A stretch of 64,000 nt of DNA from Paenibacillus sp. Soil750. Its GTDB lineage: Bacteria > Bacillota > Bacilli > Paenibacillales > NBRC-103111. Under the pieces are notes generated by a model, which had not been told where the DNA came from, did no database searches, and saw only the letters and a program-made list of their open reading frames with translations. Position 1 is the first letter of the stretch, and every line of letters begins with the position of its first letter. The DNA lies in assembly GCF_001428045.1 (NCBI RefSeq), contig NZ_LMSD01000042.1, positions 62,001-126,000 on the forward strand, in the 5' to 3' direction. The translations under genes and the position numbers were made by a program. Below are positions 25,359-34,250 of this stretch, in pieces.

Positions 25359-25826
25359 TTAATTAGGGACTATCACCTTCAACAAAGCCTTTCTAACATA
25401 TTCGGACTTAGTCCCCTTACACCAAGGCCTGTGAATATCTGATGGCATAAAAATGGCGAACTGCCCTGGACATAGCGTCAACTCCATCTCATTTTCCGCA
25501 CCATGGAAAAAGGTATGATCGTCAATGGCTGGAATCACCTCAACCGGGTGATTCTTCTCGCTATCCCGAGCAAAGCCAATGGTCTCTGATCCGGCAAGGA
25601 TATAGTGAATATCCATATATCGTTGATGTCGCTCTGGCAATGCCTCTGAGAAGGGGATCGTTGCTGTCGTTTTCACGACCAGATAGGTACCGTCTTCCCC
25701 CACAGGATATAACCCATCCTCGATTTCATCGAATGAACATGTAGACAGGTAGTCCAGCTTCTGCGCAAGCCGCTCAGAGAATAACCATTTATCCTCTGAC
25801 CACTTGCGGAAATCTCCTAAAATCAA
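25359..25826 (-). CDS. YhcH/YjgK/YiaL (DUF386) family protein
   Basis: The 155-aa cupin-fold protein has the family motifs VVKTTATIPFSEALPERHQRYMDIHYIL (conserved Glu and His residues of the metal site), EVIPAIDDHTFF and PGQFAIFMPSDIHRPWC. Members are linked to catabolism of sialic acid and other sugars and to anomer or isomer conversion, but no single reaction is settled. Start is a TTG with GGAGG eight bases upstream. It is the last gene of the operon and is followed by a terminator. Its presence beside a C-N hydrolase suggests an N-substituted or amino-sugar substrate, which is inference. Confidence 0.85.
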   Translation of the reverse strand: MILGDFRKWSEDKWLFSERLAQKLDYLSTCSFDEIEDGLYPVGEDGTYLVVKTTATIPFSEALPERHQRYMDIHYILAGSETIGFARDSEKNHPVEVIPAIDDHTFFHGAENEMELTLCPGQFAIFMPSDIHRPWCKGTKSEYVRKALLKVIVPN

Positions 25827-25882
25827 GTGTGGTTCCTCCTAGCCAATATGACAGTTTCAAACGAGTGAAATCCTCACGCATC

Positions 25883-26656
25883 CTATGTTTTCACCAGCAT
25901 CAATAACGCCCCCGCTATCGGCGTCATAATCATCGCCGAGCGAAGCAGCAGCTTCGGAGCTCTCTTCGTAAATTTAGCCCCAATATAAGAACCGATCATC
26001 GTCCCCGTAACGACTTGTGCGAGCAATACAAAGTCCAAGAATCCAGCTTGGAAAAAACCAATCGACCCGAACAAAGCGATGGGTAGTATAACGACCATTG
26101 TCGTCCCCACCGCTTGTCGGAGTGGAAACCCGAATAGAATGAGCAAAGCCAGCTGGATGAATGGTGTAGATCCAATCCCAAAAACCCCAGAGAGTGAACC
26201 CGTTACTATACCCGTCAACGCCGCCAATACCCAGAACTTTACTTGCTTTACTTCAACAGATTCCTCAGCAAGCACCCGCTCCTTCGAGGAAAACACCTTA
26301 CTTGTCCGAAGCCAAATAAGAAGCCCAGAGACGAACAACATACCACTGGTCAGCCAAATGAGCTGATCAGCTGCAATCATGCGAGCCACGAAGGTTCCGG
26401 CATACGCACCACCCGCCCCAAATGCCCCAATAATGAGGCCTGATCGAAGCCTAGCATTCCCTTCTCGGAAATGACTGATTGAACCTGATAAAGTTGTAAA
26501 AACCATCGCTGCAATTGAAGTGCCAAGCGCTGTATGAACAGGGACATGGAACACGGCTAGGAGAATCCCAATAATAAAGCCAGAGCCCCCCGTACCGGCA
26601 AAGCCTAAGATCATCCCCATCAGAAGCATGGTTGCTAGAATGTCCACATTCGCCAT
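25883..26656 (-). CDS. TauE/SafE-family membrane transporter
   Basis: The 257-aa protein has about eight transmembrane segments in two halves, each with the family repeat: GFAGTGGSGFIIGILLAVF (about 18-36) followed by ALGTSIAAMVFTTLSGSISHF, and GSLSGVFGIGSTPFIQLALL followed by AVGTTMVVILPIALFG. Members export sulfite, sulfoacetate or other organic anions. It lies between the C-N hydrolase and YhcH genes in one operon, so it may export an acid released by the pathway. The substrate is unknown. Confidence 0.88.
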   Translation of the reverse strand: MANVDILATMLLMGMILGFAGTGGSGFIIGILLAVFHVPVHTALGTSIAAMVFTTLSGSISHFREGNARLRSGLIIGAFGAGGAYAGTFVARMIAADQLIWLTSGMLFVSGLLIWLRTSKVFSSKERVLAEESVEVKQVKFWVLAALTGIVTGSLSGVFGIGSTPFIQLALLILFGFPLRQAVGTTMVVILPIALFGSIGFFQAGFLDFVLLAQVVTGTMIGSYIGAKFTKRAPKLLLRSAMIMTPIAGALLMLVKT

Positions 26657-26668
26657 CTACTTTCTCAT

Positions 26669-27571
26669 TCAGGTTGTTTGAAAGGCATATTGTTGATAGA
26701 AAGAAGGCCGCATATCGGTACGATTCCGATTATGTCCATTTTCTCGAATGTATTTCAAGTAATCGAGATTAATATCTCCCACGACAACCATCTCCACATT
26801 CGCTTCCCCTTGGCTGACAATCGCATTTGGCGTACCAATCATCGGTTGAATCGGTGAATAGATGCCGCTTTTACCCGTGAATGTAAATCCGTAAGGAATA
26901 TGCGTTGGGAACGGAATCGATCCGATCATATGACTATTCACCACGTACACCTGATTCTCCGAAGCTCTTGCCTGAGCGAATAGAATATTGCGGCTTTGGC
27001 CCCATTCATCGAGACAACAAGTCGGCGCGAGGATAATATCAGCCCCCATTTGACTAAGGATACGTGCTACTTCGGGGAAGGAGTTATCATAGCAGATGGA
27101 GATACCATAGGTCACACCATTTATTTCGAAAACATCCAGCTTATCGCCAGGTGTGGTCAATTCTTTGTTATACACCATTTCATAGGAAGGATGGATCTTG
27201 TTCTGTTCAAAAACAGCTCCACTAGCTGTGAAGACATACGCTGTATTGTAATAGCATTTACGATCCGGCTGATAGGCGAAATGCGTCCCCGCAGCGAGTG
27301 TGATTTCATACTCTTTGGCCAAATTGGCACATAATTGCTTGATCGCTGCTGTGTATTCCTTGCCAAACCACTCGAAAATTTTCGTGACATCCTCCGTACT
27401 CTTGATGTCAAAATGGTGCAGCGTGAGCAGCTCTATCGCGAAAAACTCAGGCAATAAGAGCAGCTCCGCCCCTTGTGCTACGGCTGATTCAACGTGCCAC
27501 CGAACATGATCCTCAAAGTCTTTCATTGATCTTAGCTTTCTGGCCCGAAACTGGCTGCTGGCAATCTTCAT
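26669..27571 (-). CDS. Carbon-nitrogen hydrolase (nitrilase superfamily)
   Basis: The 300-aa protein has the catalytic triad of the superfamily: Glu in LLLLPEFFAIELL (about 42), Lys in FEQNKIHPSYEM (about 139) and Cys in YGISICYDNSFPEVAR (about 173). Such enzymes hydrolyse amides, N-carbamoyl amines or, rarely, nitriles. The context, an amino-acid-type ABC importer ending one base upstream and a PucR regulator, points to an amidase or N-carbamoylase acting on an imported nitrogen compound. The exact substrate is not deducible. Confidence 0.9.
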   Translation of the reverse strand: MKIASSQFRARKLRSMKDFEDHVRWHVESAVAQGAELLLLPEFFAIELLTLHHFDIKSTEDVTKIFEWFGKEYTAAIKQLCANLAKEYEITLAAGTHFAYQPDRKCYYNTAYVFTASGAVFEQNKIHPSYEMVYNKELTTPGDKLDVFEINGVTYGISICYDNSFPEVARILSQMGADIILAPTCCLDEWGQSRNILFAQARASENQVYVVNSHMIGSIPFPTHIPYGFTFTGKSGIYSPIQPMIGTPNAIVSQGEANVEMVVVGDINLDYLKYIRENGHNRNRTDMRPSFYQQYAFQTT

Positions 27572-27572
27572 C

Positions 27573-28352
27573 TTAGTTAACTCCTCTCAGTTCGACCTCA
27601 TGGGTGATCTTGCGCATGAATTGGTTCATCCTCGCATTTTTCATATGAAAGACTTCGTCTGGCTTCCCGCTCATCGTAATTTGACCATCCTCCATAAAAA
27701 GAACGCGATCAGATACGTTGCGAGCAAAATTCATCTCATGTGTCACGACGACCATCGTCATGCCCTCTTTCGCAAGTTTGACCATGATATCGAGCACTTC
27801 ATGGACTAATTCAGGGTCAAGTGCGGACGTCGGCTCGTCGAACAAAATAACCTTCGGTTCCATGGCCAAAGCTCTTGCTATCGCCACACGCTGTTGTTGA
27901 CCACCCGATAAATTAGCGGGATACTCATTAATTTTCTCTTGTAAGCCAACCTTTTCAAGCAGCTTAATCGCTTTTGCTTCTGCTTCTTTACGTGGAACCT
28001 TTTTCACAATACGCGGTCCTTCGGTTACGTTATCCAGTACGGTTTTATTCGGCCATAGATTAAATTGCTGAAAGACCATGCTGACCTCCGATCGAAGCCA
28101 GGTCAATTTCATGTACGATTGCAGCGTTAAGCGTCCGCGAGCGTTCGTCTTATATTCGGCTTTACGCGTATCCACGTAAATCTCCCCTGAGGTCGGCACC
28201 TCCAGCAGGTTCATACAGCGTAGCAATGTGCTTTTCCCCGCACCGCTCGGTCCAATAATTGAGACAACCTCACCCTCTCGAATTTCGAGATTGATTTGAT
28301 CCAGTACCTTTTTCTCATGAAATTGTTTATTTAGTCCACGAATATGAATCAT
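27573..28352 (-). CDS. Polar amino-acid ABC transporter ATPase (GlnQ/HisP type)
   Basis: The 259-aa ATPase has Walker A GPSGAGKSTLLRCMNLL (about 33), Q-loop VFQQFNLWPNKTVLDNV, signature LSGGQQQRVAIARALAM and Walker B VILFDEPTSALDPE, then the switch His in VVVTHEMNFA. It carries a 20-odd residue insertion after Walker A (YVDTRKAEYKTNARGR) relative to GlnQ. It powers the importer with the adjacent permease and binding protein. Confidence 0.93.
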   Translation of the reverse strand: MIHIRGLNKQFHEKKVLDQINLEIREGEVVSIIGPSGAGKSTLLRCMNLLEVPTSGEIYVDTRKAEYKTNARGRLTLQSYMKLTWLRSEVSMVFQQFNLWPNKTVLDNVTEGPRIVKKVPRKEAEAKAIKLLEKVGLQEKINEYPANLSGGQQQRVAIARALAMEPKVILFDEPTSALDPELVHEVLDIMVKLAKEGMTMVVVTHEMNFARNVSDRVLFMEDGQITMSGKPDEVFHMKNARMNQFMRKITHEVELRGVN

Positions 28353-28364
28353 ATCTCATGCCTC

Positions 28365-29024
28365 CTACCTTTTCGCAATACGCAGTTTCTTTTCGATGAA
28401 GAATTGCAGCAACATGATCGAACTGGTCATGGTTAAGTAGATAACTCCTGCCACACCCAGCGTCTCCATGACACTGTATGTACTGTTATAAGCTCGTTGT
28501 GCGCCAAGCATTAAATCCGGCACGGTAACAATGGATACGATGGCTGACTCTTTCAGCATGATGACACAGTTATTAATATAAGGTGGGGTTAGCAGTCTAA
28601 TTGCTTGCGGAATGGTGATGCGAATCATCTTCTGAAAAGGGTTCATCCCGATCGAATCCGCTGCCTCTAATTGACCTCGATCCACGGACATGATGCCTGC
28701 TCGAATGATCTCCGACTTAAAGGAAGCGGAATTGATCGACATGGCCGCAAGCCCTGCGACAAACGCAGGAAGCTTGAGACCGAATGGCGTGGCATAATAC
28801 AACCAGAACAGCGTAAGCATTAACGGGGTTCCTCGAAATACCCATACATAAACGAAGGCAATGCCGCGAACTACACTGATACTGGAAAGCCTCATAAGAG
28901 CAATAAAGTAGCCAAGTATTGTTGCGCACAAGATGGCTAGTATGGAGATTTTGAAAGTCGTCAGCGCCCCCTCTAAATAGAGGGGCATATAATTGGATAC
29001 AATTTCCCAGTCCATGCCAATCAC
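28365..29024 (-). CDS. Polar amino-acid ABC transporter permease
   Basis: The 219-aa protein has five helices and the HisM/GlnP signatures: YLEGALTTFKISILAILCATILG at the N-terminus, FRGTPLMLTLFWLYYATP and the EAA loop GQLEAADSIGMNPFQKMIRITIPQAI. Only one permease gene is present, so it probably forms a homodimer. Confidence 0.92.
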   Translation of the reverse strand: MIGMDWEIVSNYMPLYLEGALTTFKISILAILCATILGYFIALMRLSSISVVRGIAFVYVWVFRGTPLMLTLFWLYYATPFGLKLPAFVAGLAAMSINSASFKSEIIRAGIMSVDRGQLEAADSIGMNPFQKMIRITIPQAIRLLTPPYINNCVIMLKESAIVSIVTVPDLMLGAQRAYNSTYSVMETLGVAGVIYLTMTSSIMLLQFFIEKKLRIAKR

Positions 29025-29045
29025 TCATTTTCTGTTTATTTTAGG

Positions 29046-29924
29046 TTACTTCGGAAGCGGTGCCCCTACCCATTTGGTAGCGAGTTTATCGATAGTTCCG
29101 TCCTTCATCTTCTCATCAATTAGACTATCAATAATTGCCTTCAATTCGGGTTCATTTTTACGCATACCTACTCCCATGTTTTTCACTGCTGCAACATTAC
29201 CAACCAACTTAAGTGGCTTATCGCTCTTATCATTCTTGATGTAATCATTCGCTGCAATGTTGCCAACTGCGTAAAGGTCGATTCGACCTGCTTTTAGATC
29301 TGTGAATGCTTCCGCGTTCCCCGGGTATTCCTTCAGTTCTTTGAAACCACCGAATTCCTTAATGACGGTATGTGTTGCTGAACCGCCAATCACGCCTGTA
29401 ATCAGACCACTCAACTTTGTTACGTCCTCTACTTTGGTCGTATCCTTCAACGTCACAGCTACTGTGCCGTCTTTGCCATAAGGTATGGAGAAATCAATAC
29501 TCTTCTTTCTCTCATCCGTCTCCGAAAGAGCTGACATCACGAGATCGAATTTCCCTGCTACGAGACCCGGAATTAAGCCCGCGATATTTCCTGGCACGAA
29601 CTCAACCTTGACGCCAAGTTTCTCTGCAATCATTGTACCGATGTCGATATCTAGTCCTGTGATCTGGCTTTGTTCATTCATGAAGGTCATTGGACGGAAG
29701 TTTCCGCTTGTTCCAATCACGAGCTTGCCATTCTTTTTAATTTGTTGAACTGTTGCTGATGTTGCAGGCACACTTGATGCAGCCACGGCTGGAGTTGTTG
29801 ATGCTACTGACTGATCAGCAGGCTTAGCCGTTGTACCTGTCGTCGTTGCTTTGGCTCCACAAGCGCTAACCAATAAAAGCGATGCAATAACCAAACCCTT
29901 ACTCATCCATTTACCATGTTTCAT
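29046..29924 (-). CDS. Amino-acid-type ABC solute-binding lipoprotein
   Basis: The 292-aa protein starts MKHGKWMSKGLVIASLLL, with lipobox VSACGAK and a Thr/Ala/Ser-rich spacer. The mature part has the family 3 pattern GKLVIGTSGNFRPMTFMN, TGLDIDIGTMIAEKLGVKVEFV and FDLVMSALSETDERKKSIDFS. In amino-acid binders an Arg at the ERxK motif contacts the substrate carboxylate; DERKK is present here. Start: a GGGGAG site precedes the ATG at 29924, while the frame extends 18 codons upstream. First gene of an operon divergent from pucR. Confidence 0.9.
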   Translation of the reverse strand: MKHGKWMSKGLVIASLLLVSACGAKATTTGTTAKPADQSVASTTPAVAASSVPATSATVQQIKKNGKLVIGTSGNFRPMTFMNEQSQITGLDIDIGTMIAEKLGVKVEFVPGNIAGLIPGLVAGKFDLVMSALSETDERKKSIDFSIPYGKDGTVAVTLKDTTKVEDVTKLSGLITGVIGGSATHTVIKEFGGFKELKEYPGNAEAFTDLKAGRIDLYAVGNIAANDYIKNDKSDKPLKLVGNVAAVKNMGVGMRKNEPELKAIIDSLIDEKMKDGTIDKLATKWVGAPLPK

Positions 29925-30027
29925 TTTCCCCAGCTCCCCGTAATGTATATTGTCTTTATATGTTAGATTATATATCACGATAATTAGGTTTACATTAGAG
30001 TTGCTTCACAAATCTATCATGATTTCA

Positions 30028-30044
30028 TTGTGAACCATTCACAA
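30028..30044. promoter_or_regulatory. Palindromic operator candidate between SBP operon and pucR-like gene
   Basis: TTGTGAA (30028-30034) and TTCACAA (30038-30044) form a perfect 7-3-7 inverted repeat. A further TTCACAA half-site lies at 30005-30011. The position, about 105 bp upstream of the binding-protein start and 154 bp upstream of the regulator gene, suits binding by the PucR-family protein. No published consensus was matched. The rest of 29925-30197 is AT-rich promoter DNA. Confidence 0.5.
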
Positions 30045-30197
30045 AGATTCTGTACTCATTACGGTAATATTCAACGATTCATTCTACTTTTCCTCTATAG
30101 ACGAAAGATTTTTTTAGTAATTCCTACTAAATTTGTTCTTTCCTCCACCTTCATTTTATGTTAGCTTTATTAACATAACAATTGAGGAGGTTAGGCC

Positions 30198-31787
30198 ATG
30201 AATGGAATCAGTGTGAATGAATTAATCGCTCATAAACCTTTCCTATTTGGAGAAGATCCTATCATAAGTGGCGCCAAGGGCTTAAACCGTCGCATTACCA
30301 ATGTGAATGTGATGGAAGTACCGGATGTTTTCAACTGGGTAAGGCATGGTGATCTCCTCCTCACCACCGCATACTCCATTAAAGATAACCCCAATGCTCA
30401 GAATGAGCTTATCCCCAAACTTGCTGCAACAGGAATAGCCGCTATCGGTATCAAAACTAAGCGGTATCTCGAAACCGTTCCAGAAGAAATGGTTACTCTT
30501 TCTAATGAATACGGGCTGCCCATCTTGGAGCTGGCCTATCAAATCGGCTATTCCCAAACTATTTCGGAAGTGCTTGAGGAAATTCTCAACCAGAAAACGA
30601 ATTGGCTCATGGAACAGCATCATAAGATACAGTTGCTTACCAGTACGCTAATTATGGGCGAGAACAGCAAAACCTTTATCGAGACATTTTCCAAGAGTAC
30701 AGGTTTGCAAGCTGCCTTGATTACCTATGAATCTGACATGTATGCCACTGATCCCGCGTTCAGGAAGGAATGGCCTGATGCCAGACACCTTCGGCCCGTT
30801 GCACCGCATTCATCTACCACAGCACTGCCTTCTTATTGGCTCGACGATGACACAACCACAATTTATTTGCCGATTGAGAAAAATAACGAAACGATGGCTT
30901 ACTTTGTCTGTTGGGGGTGTAAGGACGGGGAATGGGAGCCGTTGCAGTTCCTGCTACAGCATACGGTTAACTTACTAACCCTGCACCTTAGCAAACAACA
31001 TTCGCTGCGCAGTTTAGAGGATAATCAGAAAGATCTTTTTCTCAAAACCTGGATCTTAGGTGAAATTACCGATCCACAAGCCATAGCACTGCAGGCAGCC
31101 TCATGTGGACTTCAGCTGCAAACTAGCTACAATGTTTGTCTCACCTCACCGCTCCCACCTTTTTCATCACGAGAACTCATGAATGTGAAAGCTTACTGTA
31201 TTCTTCAAGGCATCGTCTTACTTTCTATGGGGAATGAATGGGTTTTCCTTATTCCAAAGCCGCTGGCTAACCAGAAGAATGCCTACCTCAAGCTCCAATC
31301 CGAGCTCCATAAATGCTTGAAACAATCCAGTATTCGCCTCGGCATCAGCAGCACGAAGGGATTATCAGACATACACGAGGGCTACAAAGAAACCGTAACG
31401 GCACTAGAACTCTGGGACTTCATTCAGCCCCATGAAACGCTATGTTACTACGACCAACTCGGTATGTACTCGATTGTCCATGTACTTTCTGATCAAGAAT
31501 CCATTAAAAAACAGCTATTTCAGTATATTCAGCCCCTATACACATTCGATAAAGAGAATAACGCCAAGCTCGTTGATACGTTAATTACTTACTTGCAATT
31601 CGGAGGAAACATTAAGGAAACCGCAAAGGCTTCTTTCTGCCATTACAATTCCATTGTCTATCGTCTAGAAAAAGTTCAAACCTTATTAGGGGTTGATTTG
31701 AAAGACCCTGATATTCGTTTCCAATTGCAAATGGCTGTCAAAGTGTTCGCTTTTTCCACAAAAAAAGGAACTATGATGGGCTCATAG
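30198..31787 (+). CDS. PucR-family transcriptional regulator
   Basis: The 529-aa protein has the PucR N-terminal ligand domain (about 8-125; ISGAKGLNRRITNVNVMEVPD, then GDLLLTTAYSI), a middle GGDEF-like region, and the C-terminal PucR helix-turn-helix: LVDTLITYLQFGGNIKETAKA and YNSIVYRLEKVQTLLGVDL, including the HYNSIVYRL recognition helix. Start has a GAGGAGG site. PucR proteins control purine, allantoin or other nitrogen-compound catabolism. It is divergent from the ABC/C-N hydrolase operon and probably controls it. Its last six bases overlap the convergent FAH-family gene. Confidence 0.9.
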   Translation: MNGISVNELIAHKPFLFGEDPIISGAKGLNRRITNVNVMEVPDVFNWVRHGDLLLTTAYSIKDNPNAQNELIPKLAATGIAAIGIKTKRYLETVPEEMVTLSNEYGLPILELAYQIGYSQTISEVLEEILNQKTNWLMEQHHKIQLLTSTLIMGENSKTFIETFSKSTGLQAALITYESDMYATDPAFRKEWPDARHLRPVAPHSSTTALPSYWLDDDTTTIYLPIEKNNETMAYFVCWGCKDGEWEPLQFLLQHTVNLLTLHLSKQHSLRSLEDNQKDLFLKTWILGEITDPQAIALQAASCGLQLQTSYNVCLTSPLPPFSSRELMNVKAYCILQGIVLLSMGNEWVFLIPKPLANQKNAYLKLQSELHKCLKQSSIRLGISSTKGLSDIHEGYKETVTALELWDFIQPHETLCYYDQLGMYSIVHVLSDQESIKKQLFQYIQPLYTFDKENNAKLVDTLITYLQFGGNIKETAKASFCHYNSIVYRLEKVQTLLGVDLKDPDIRFQLQMAVKVFAFSTKKGTMMGS

Positions 31788-32396
31788 TTCCTTGTGAATC
31801 GTAAAGTGATGGTTGCCTAGCTGCGGGCTTTTCATCTCAACGACATCGCCAATTTGACAAGTCATCGGATTCGACGGTGTCCCTGTTAAGATGATATCCC
31901 CCTTACATAAGGTTGTCATGCGTGAAATATGCGAAATCAACCAATTCGAAGAGAATAGCAGGTTCACTGTGTTATCTTTCTGAATAAGATTGCCGTTCAC
32001 CCACATTTCGAGATCAACCTGATGTGGATCAGCATTAGAAACCATCTGGCCAATCGGGGTCATCTGATCAAACATCTTGAATCTTCCCGTATCAAAATGC
32101 GCACTCGCCGTAATATCATTAGCAATTGCATATCCCGCGACAATGGATGCTACATCTTCTTCCGCAATATTTCTGGCTTCTTGACCGATAATGACCGCCA
32201 TTTCCACCTCACAGATGAACTCCGTAAGCTGTGGTGGCAAATAAATATCGGTCTCTACTGTTAAGCTTTGCGGAGACTTGATAAAAAGGAAGGGATCCTC
32301 CTCATGGGTGATCCCTTTTTGAGCGCGAAAAGCTTTAAAATTCGGTCCCACACCAATGATTTTGCGTGTTTCTTTCAAGTACGCTTGGATATTCAT
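31782..32396 (-). CDS. Fumarylacetoacetate hydrolase (FAH)-family protein
   Basis: The 204-aa protein is a single FAH domain, shorter than typical 250-300-aa members. It shows the metal site in FICEVEMAVIIGQEARNI (E-x-E form) and further residues in GYAIANDITA, SNWLISHISRMTTLCKGDIILTGTPS and a C-terminal GDVVEM. Members are hydrolases, decarboxylases or oxaloacetate tautomerases/decarboxylases. It is translated from a transcript shared with the dehydrogenase-like gene 21 bp upstream and is convergent with the PucR gene. The reaction is unassigned. Confidence 0.85.
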   Translation of the reverse strand: MNIQAYLKETRKIIGVGPNFKAFRAQKGITHEEDPFLFIKSPQSLTVETDIYLPPQLTEFICEVEMAVIIGQEARNIAEEDVASIVAGYAIANDITASAHFDTGRFKMFDQMTPIGQMVSNADPHQVDLEMWVNGNLIQKDNTVNLLFSSNWLISHISRMTTLCKGDIILTGTPSNPMTCQIGDVVEMKSPQLGNHHFTIHKEL

Positions 32397-32417
32397 GAGA
32401 AGCTCCCCTTTATTTCT

Positions 32418-33182
32418 CTAATCCTTTAAATCTCGAAGTCGGTTGTTTTTTTGCTGAACAGATCGCATTAAATCGACGTTAACATCCTTATCCTCAGCGA
32501 AGCTGATGAGTGCGTTAACATCTTTGGGCAGGCATTTACCACCATAACCGCGATTATCCTCATAGACAAATGTATGACTTCGCCCGATTCGAGGATCCTC
32601 GAGCCAAACCTCACGCAATTCATTGTAATCAATGCCGTATGCACCAGCGACATCATAAAATTCATTGCAAAATGACACCTTCAGCGCAAGGAAGCAATTC
32701 TCCATGTACTTCGCCATTTCGGCTGTACGGGCATCTGTTAACCGTATTCTCACTTCCGCGTTATACACCTGCTGATACGCACGAACCACAAGGCTAGTAT
32801 CGGTAGATGCGCCTCCCAACGTAAGCCACGTACGGTGACGTAAGTCGGAGAAGTGGTGATCCACGGTTTCCCCGTAATATTCAGGCTGGAAAACGATTCT
32901 CTTCCTTGTGCGTTCCTTCATATCATCCGTGAAGCCAACTGGCACGGTCGAACGAATAACAATCACTTCAGATGTCAGCCACACAATAACTTCTTCCACA
33001 ATAGATGTATCGCATTTACCATTCGGAAGCGAGGGCGTCGGAACACAAACAAACACCATGTCACATGCGTTCACCTCATTTTGGCTGCCCATCTGTAGAG
33101 GTCCATCATATATAACAGCCTTGGGAAATAAAGCATGAATCGCTTTGCCTACATGGCCATATCCAACAATTCCTATCTTCAT
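32418..33182 (-). CDS. UDP-glucose/GDP-mannose dehydrogenase-like protein, short form
   Basis: The 254-aa protein has an N-terminal Rossmann fold (MKIGIVGYGHVGKAI), the segment VFVCVPTPSLPNGKCD, VIRSTVPVGFTDDM, the central helix with AEMAKYMENCFLALKVSFCNEFYDV, and the catalytic cysteine motif GYGGKCLPKDVNAL. All this matches UDP-sugar 6-dehydrogenases, but the usual C-terminal UDP-binding domain (about 150 residues) is missing. The stop is clean and the FAH gene follows after 21 bp, so this is the natural length rather than an obvious truncation at this site. It may act on a different substrate, or be a decayed gene. Function is uncertain. Confidence 0.75.
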   Translation of the reverse strand: MKIGIVGYGHVGKAIHALFPKAVIYDGPLQMGSQNEVNACDMVFVCVPTPSLPNGKCDTSIVEEVIVWLTSEVIVIRSTVPVGFTDDMKERTRKRIVFQPEYYGETVDHHFSDLRHRTWLTLGGASTDTSLVVRAYQQVYNAEVRIRLTDARTAEMAKYMENCFLALKVSFCNEFYDVAGAYGIDYNELREVWLEDPRIGRSHTFVYEDNRGYGGKCLPKDVNALISFAEDKDVNVDLMRSVQQKNNRLRDLKD

Positions 33183-33236
33183 CGTTATCCTCGCTCCTCA
33201 TGTTGATAATCAATTAATAGTCGATTCCCCTATGTA

Positions 33237-34160
33237 TTACGCGGCCACTTTATCTTCTTGGATCTGTTGCTGTTCCTGACGCTTCTTCTGAACAGCTAGA
33301 AGAATGAATACGAAGAAGTAATATCCCCAGTAACCCACGAACTCTTCCAGTGAAGGATTCTGCGTATAACCAAGGAAAGCTTTAAAGAAAATACCGACTT
33401 GGCCGTTAATAAGCGGCTCTTTTCCATAATCACGCAGATATTGCACACCGTCAATAGGGTGTTCTGGCATAAAGGCAGTAATATTATAAATTTCAGCTAT
33501 CTGGTGTCCTGCTGTTCGATATAGGCTGCCTATAATTCCTAAATCCTGCATAATCCCAATCGCCTGAACAAACAGTCCAGCCGAAATCATCATGAGGAAG
33601 ACAGCGGTTATCCGGAAGAACGTACTCAAACGAATCTTCTTTGTCCCTTTGAAAAAGAGTAGTCCCACCACTGCGGCTAGCACCAGACCGAATAAAGCTC
33701 CCCAGCTTTCAAGCGCTTTCTGAATGTCGCCACCCGTAATAGCAGCGAAGAAGAATACCGTCTCCACGCCTTCGCGCACAACAACCAAAAAGGAGTGAAC
33801 AACCATATTAATGGCGCCGCCAATGGTCAATATATGAGCAACCTTGCTTTGAACCTTGCCTTGCATCTCACTGCTTTGCTTCCCCATGAACATAATCATA
33901 TGAGTCAATAAACCAGATGAGACGAGCATAATCCCGATCTTCAAATAATTCTGACTACCCATACTTGCAAAACCAGTTAATAAAACCTGGAAAGCAAGAG
34001 CCAAGCCGTAACTGACAACTATGGCGAAAAACACGCCAACCCATACCCATTTATGCCAATGGATCGCATCTATTCGAGTCAAATAAGTAAGGATGACACC
34101 TACAATGAGAATGGCTTCCAGTGCTTCGCGAAACGTAATGAGAAATGCCTGTAAATCCAT
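33237..34160 (-). CDS. FTR1-family high-affinity iron permease
   Basis: The 307-aa protein starts MDLQAFLITFREALEAILIVG, containing the first REALE iron-binding motif, and has the second REGVE in FLVVVREGVETVFFFAAI. Seven transmembrane helices are apparent. A GGAGG site lies just before the ATG at 34160; the frame upstream is open but has no site. FTR1/EfeU permeases import ferric iron, usually with an oxidase or periplasmic partner. It is the third gene of a Fur-box-controlled operon, after two surface proteins. Confidence 0.92.
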   Translation of the reverse strand: MDLQAFLITFREALEAILIVGVILTYLTRIDAIHWHKWVWVGVFFAIVVSYGLALAFQVLLTGFASMGSQNYLKIGIMLVSSGLLTHMIMFMGKQSSEMQGKVQSKVAHILTIGGAINMVVHSFLVVVREGVETVFFFAAITGGDIQKALESWGALFGLVLAAVVGLLFFKGTKKIRLSTFFRITAVFLMMISAGLFVQAIGIMQDLGIIGSLYRTAGHQIAEIYNITAFMPEHPIDGVQYLRDYGKEPLINGQVGIFFKAFLGYTQNPSLEEFVGYWGYYFFVFILLAVQKKRQEQQQIQEDKVAA

Positions 34161-34203
34161 GATCTGCCTCCTGTTCTCTTTCCTTGCATCTGAACATTGA
34201 AAA

Positions 34204-34230
34204 ACACTTGTGCTTATACAGCACAAGTGT
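34204..34230 (-). terminator. Intra-operon hairpin/terminator before FTR1
   Basis: ACACTTGTGC (34204-34213) pairs perfectly with GCACAAGTGT (34221-34230); on the minus strand the stem is followed by TTTTTC. It can reduce read-through from the two surface-protein genes into the FTR1 permease gene. Confidence 0.75.
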
Positions 34231-34250
34231 CTTCCTTCTGAACGAGATGA

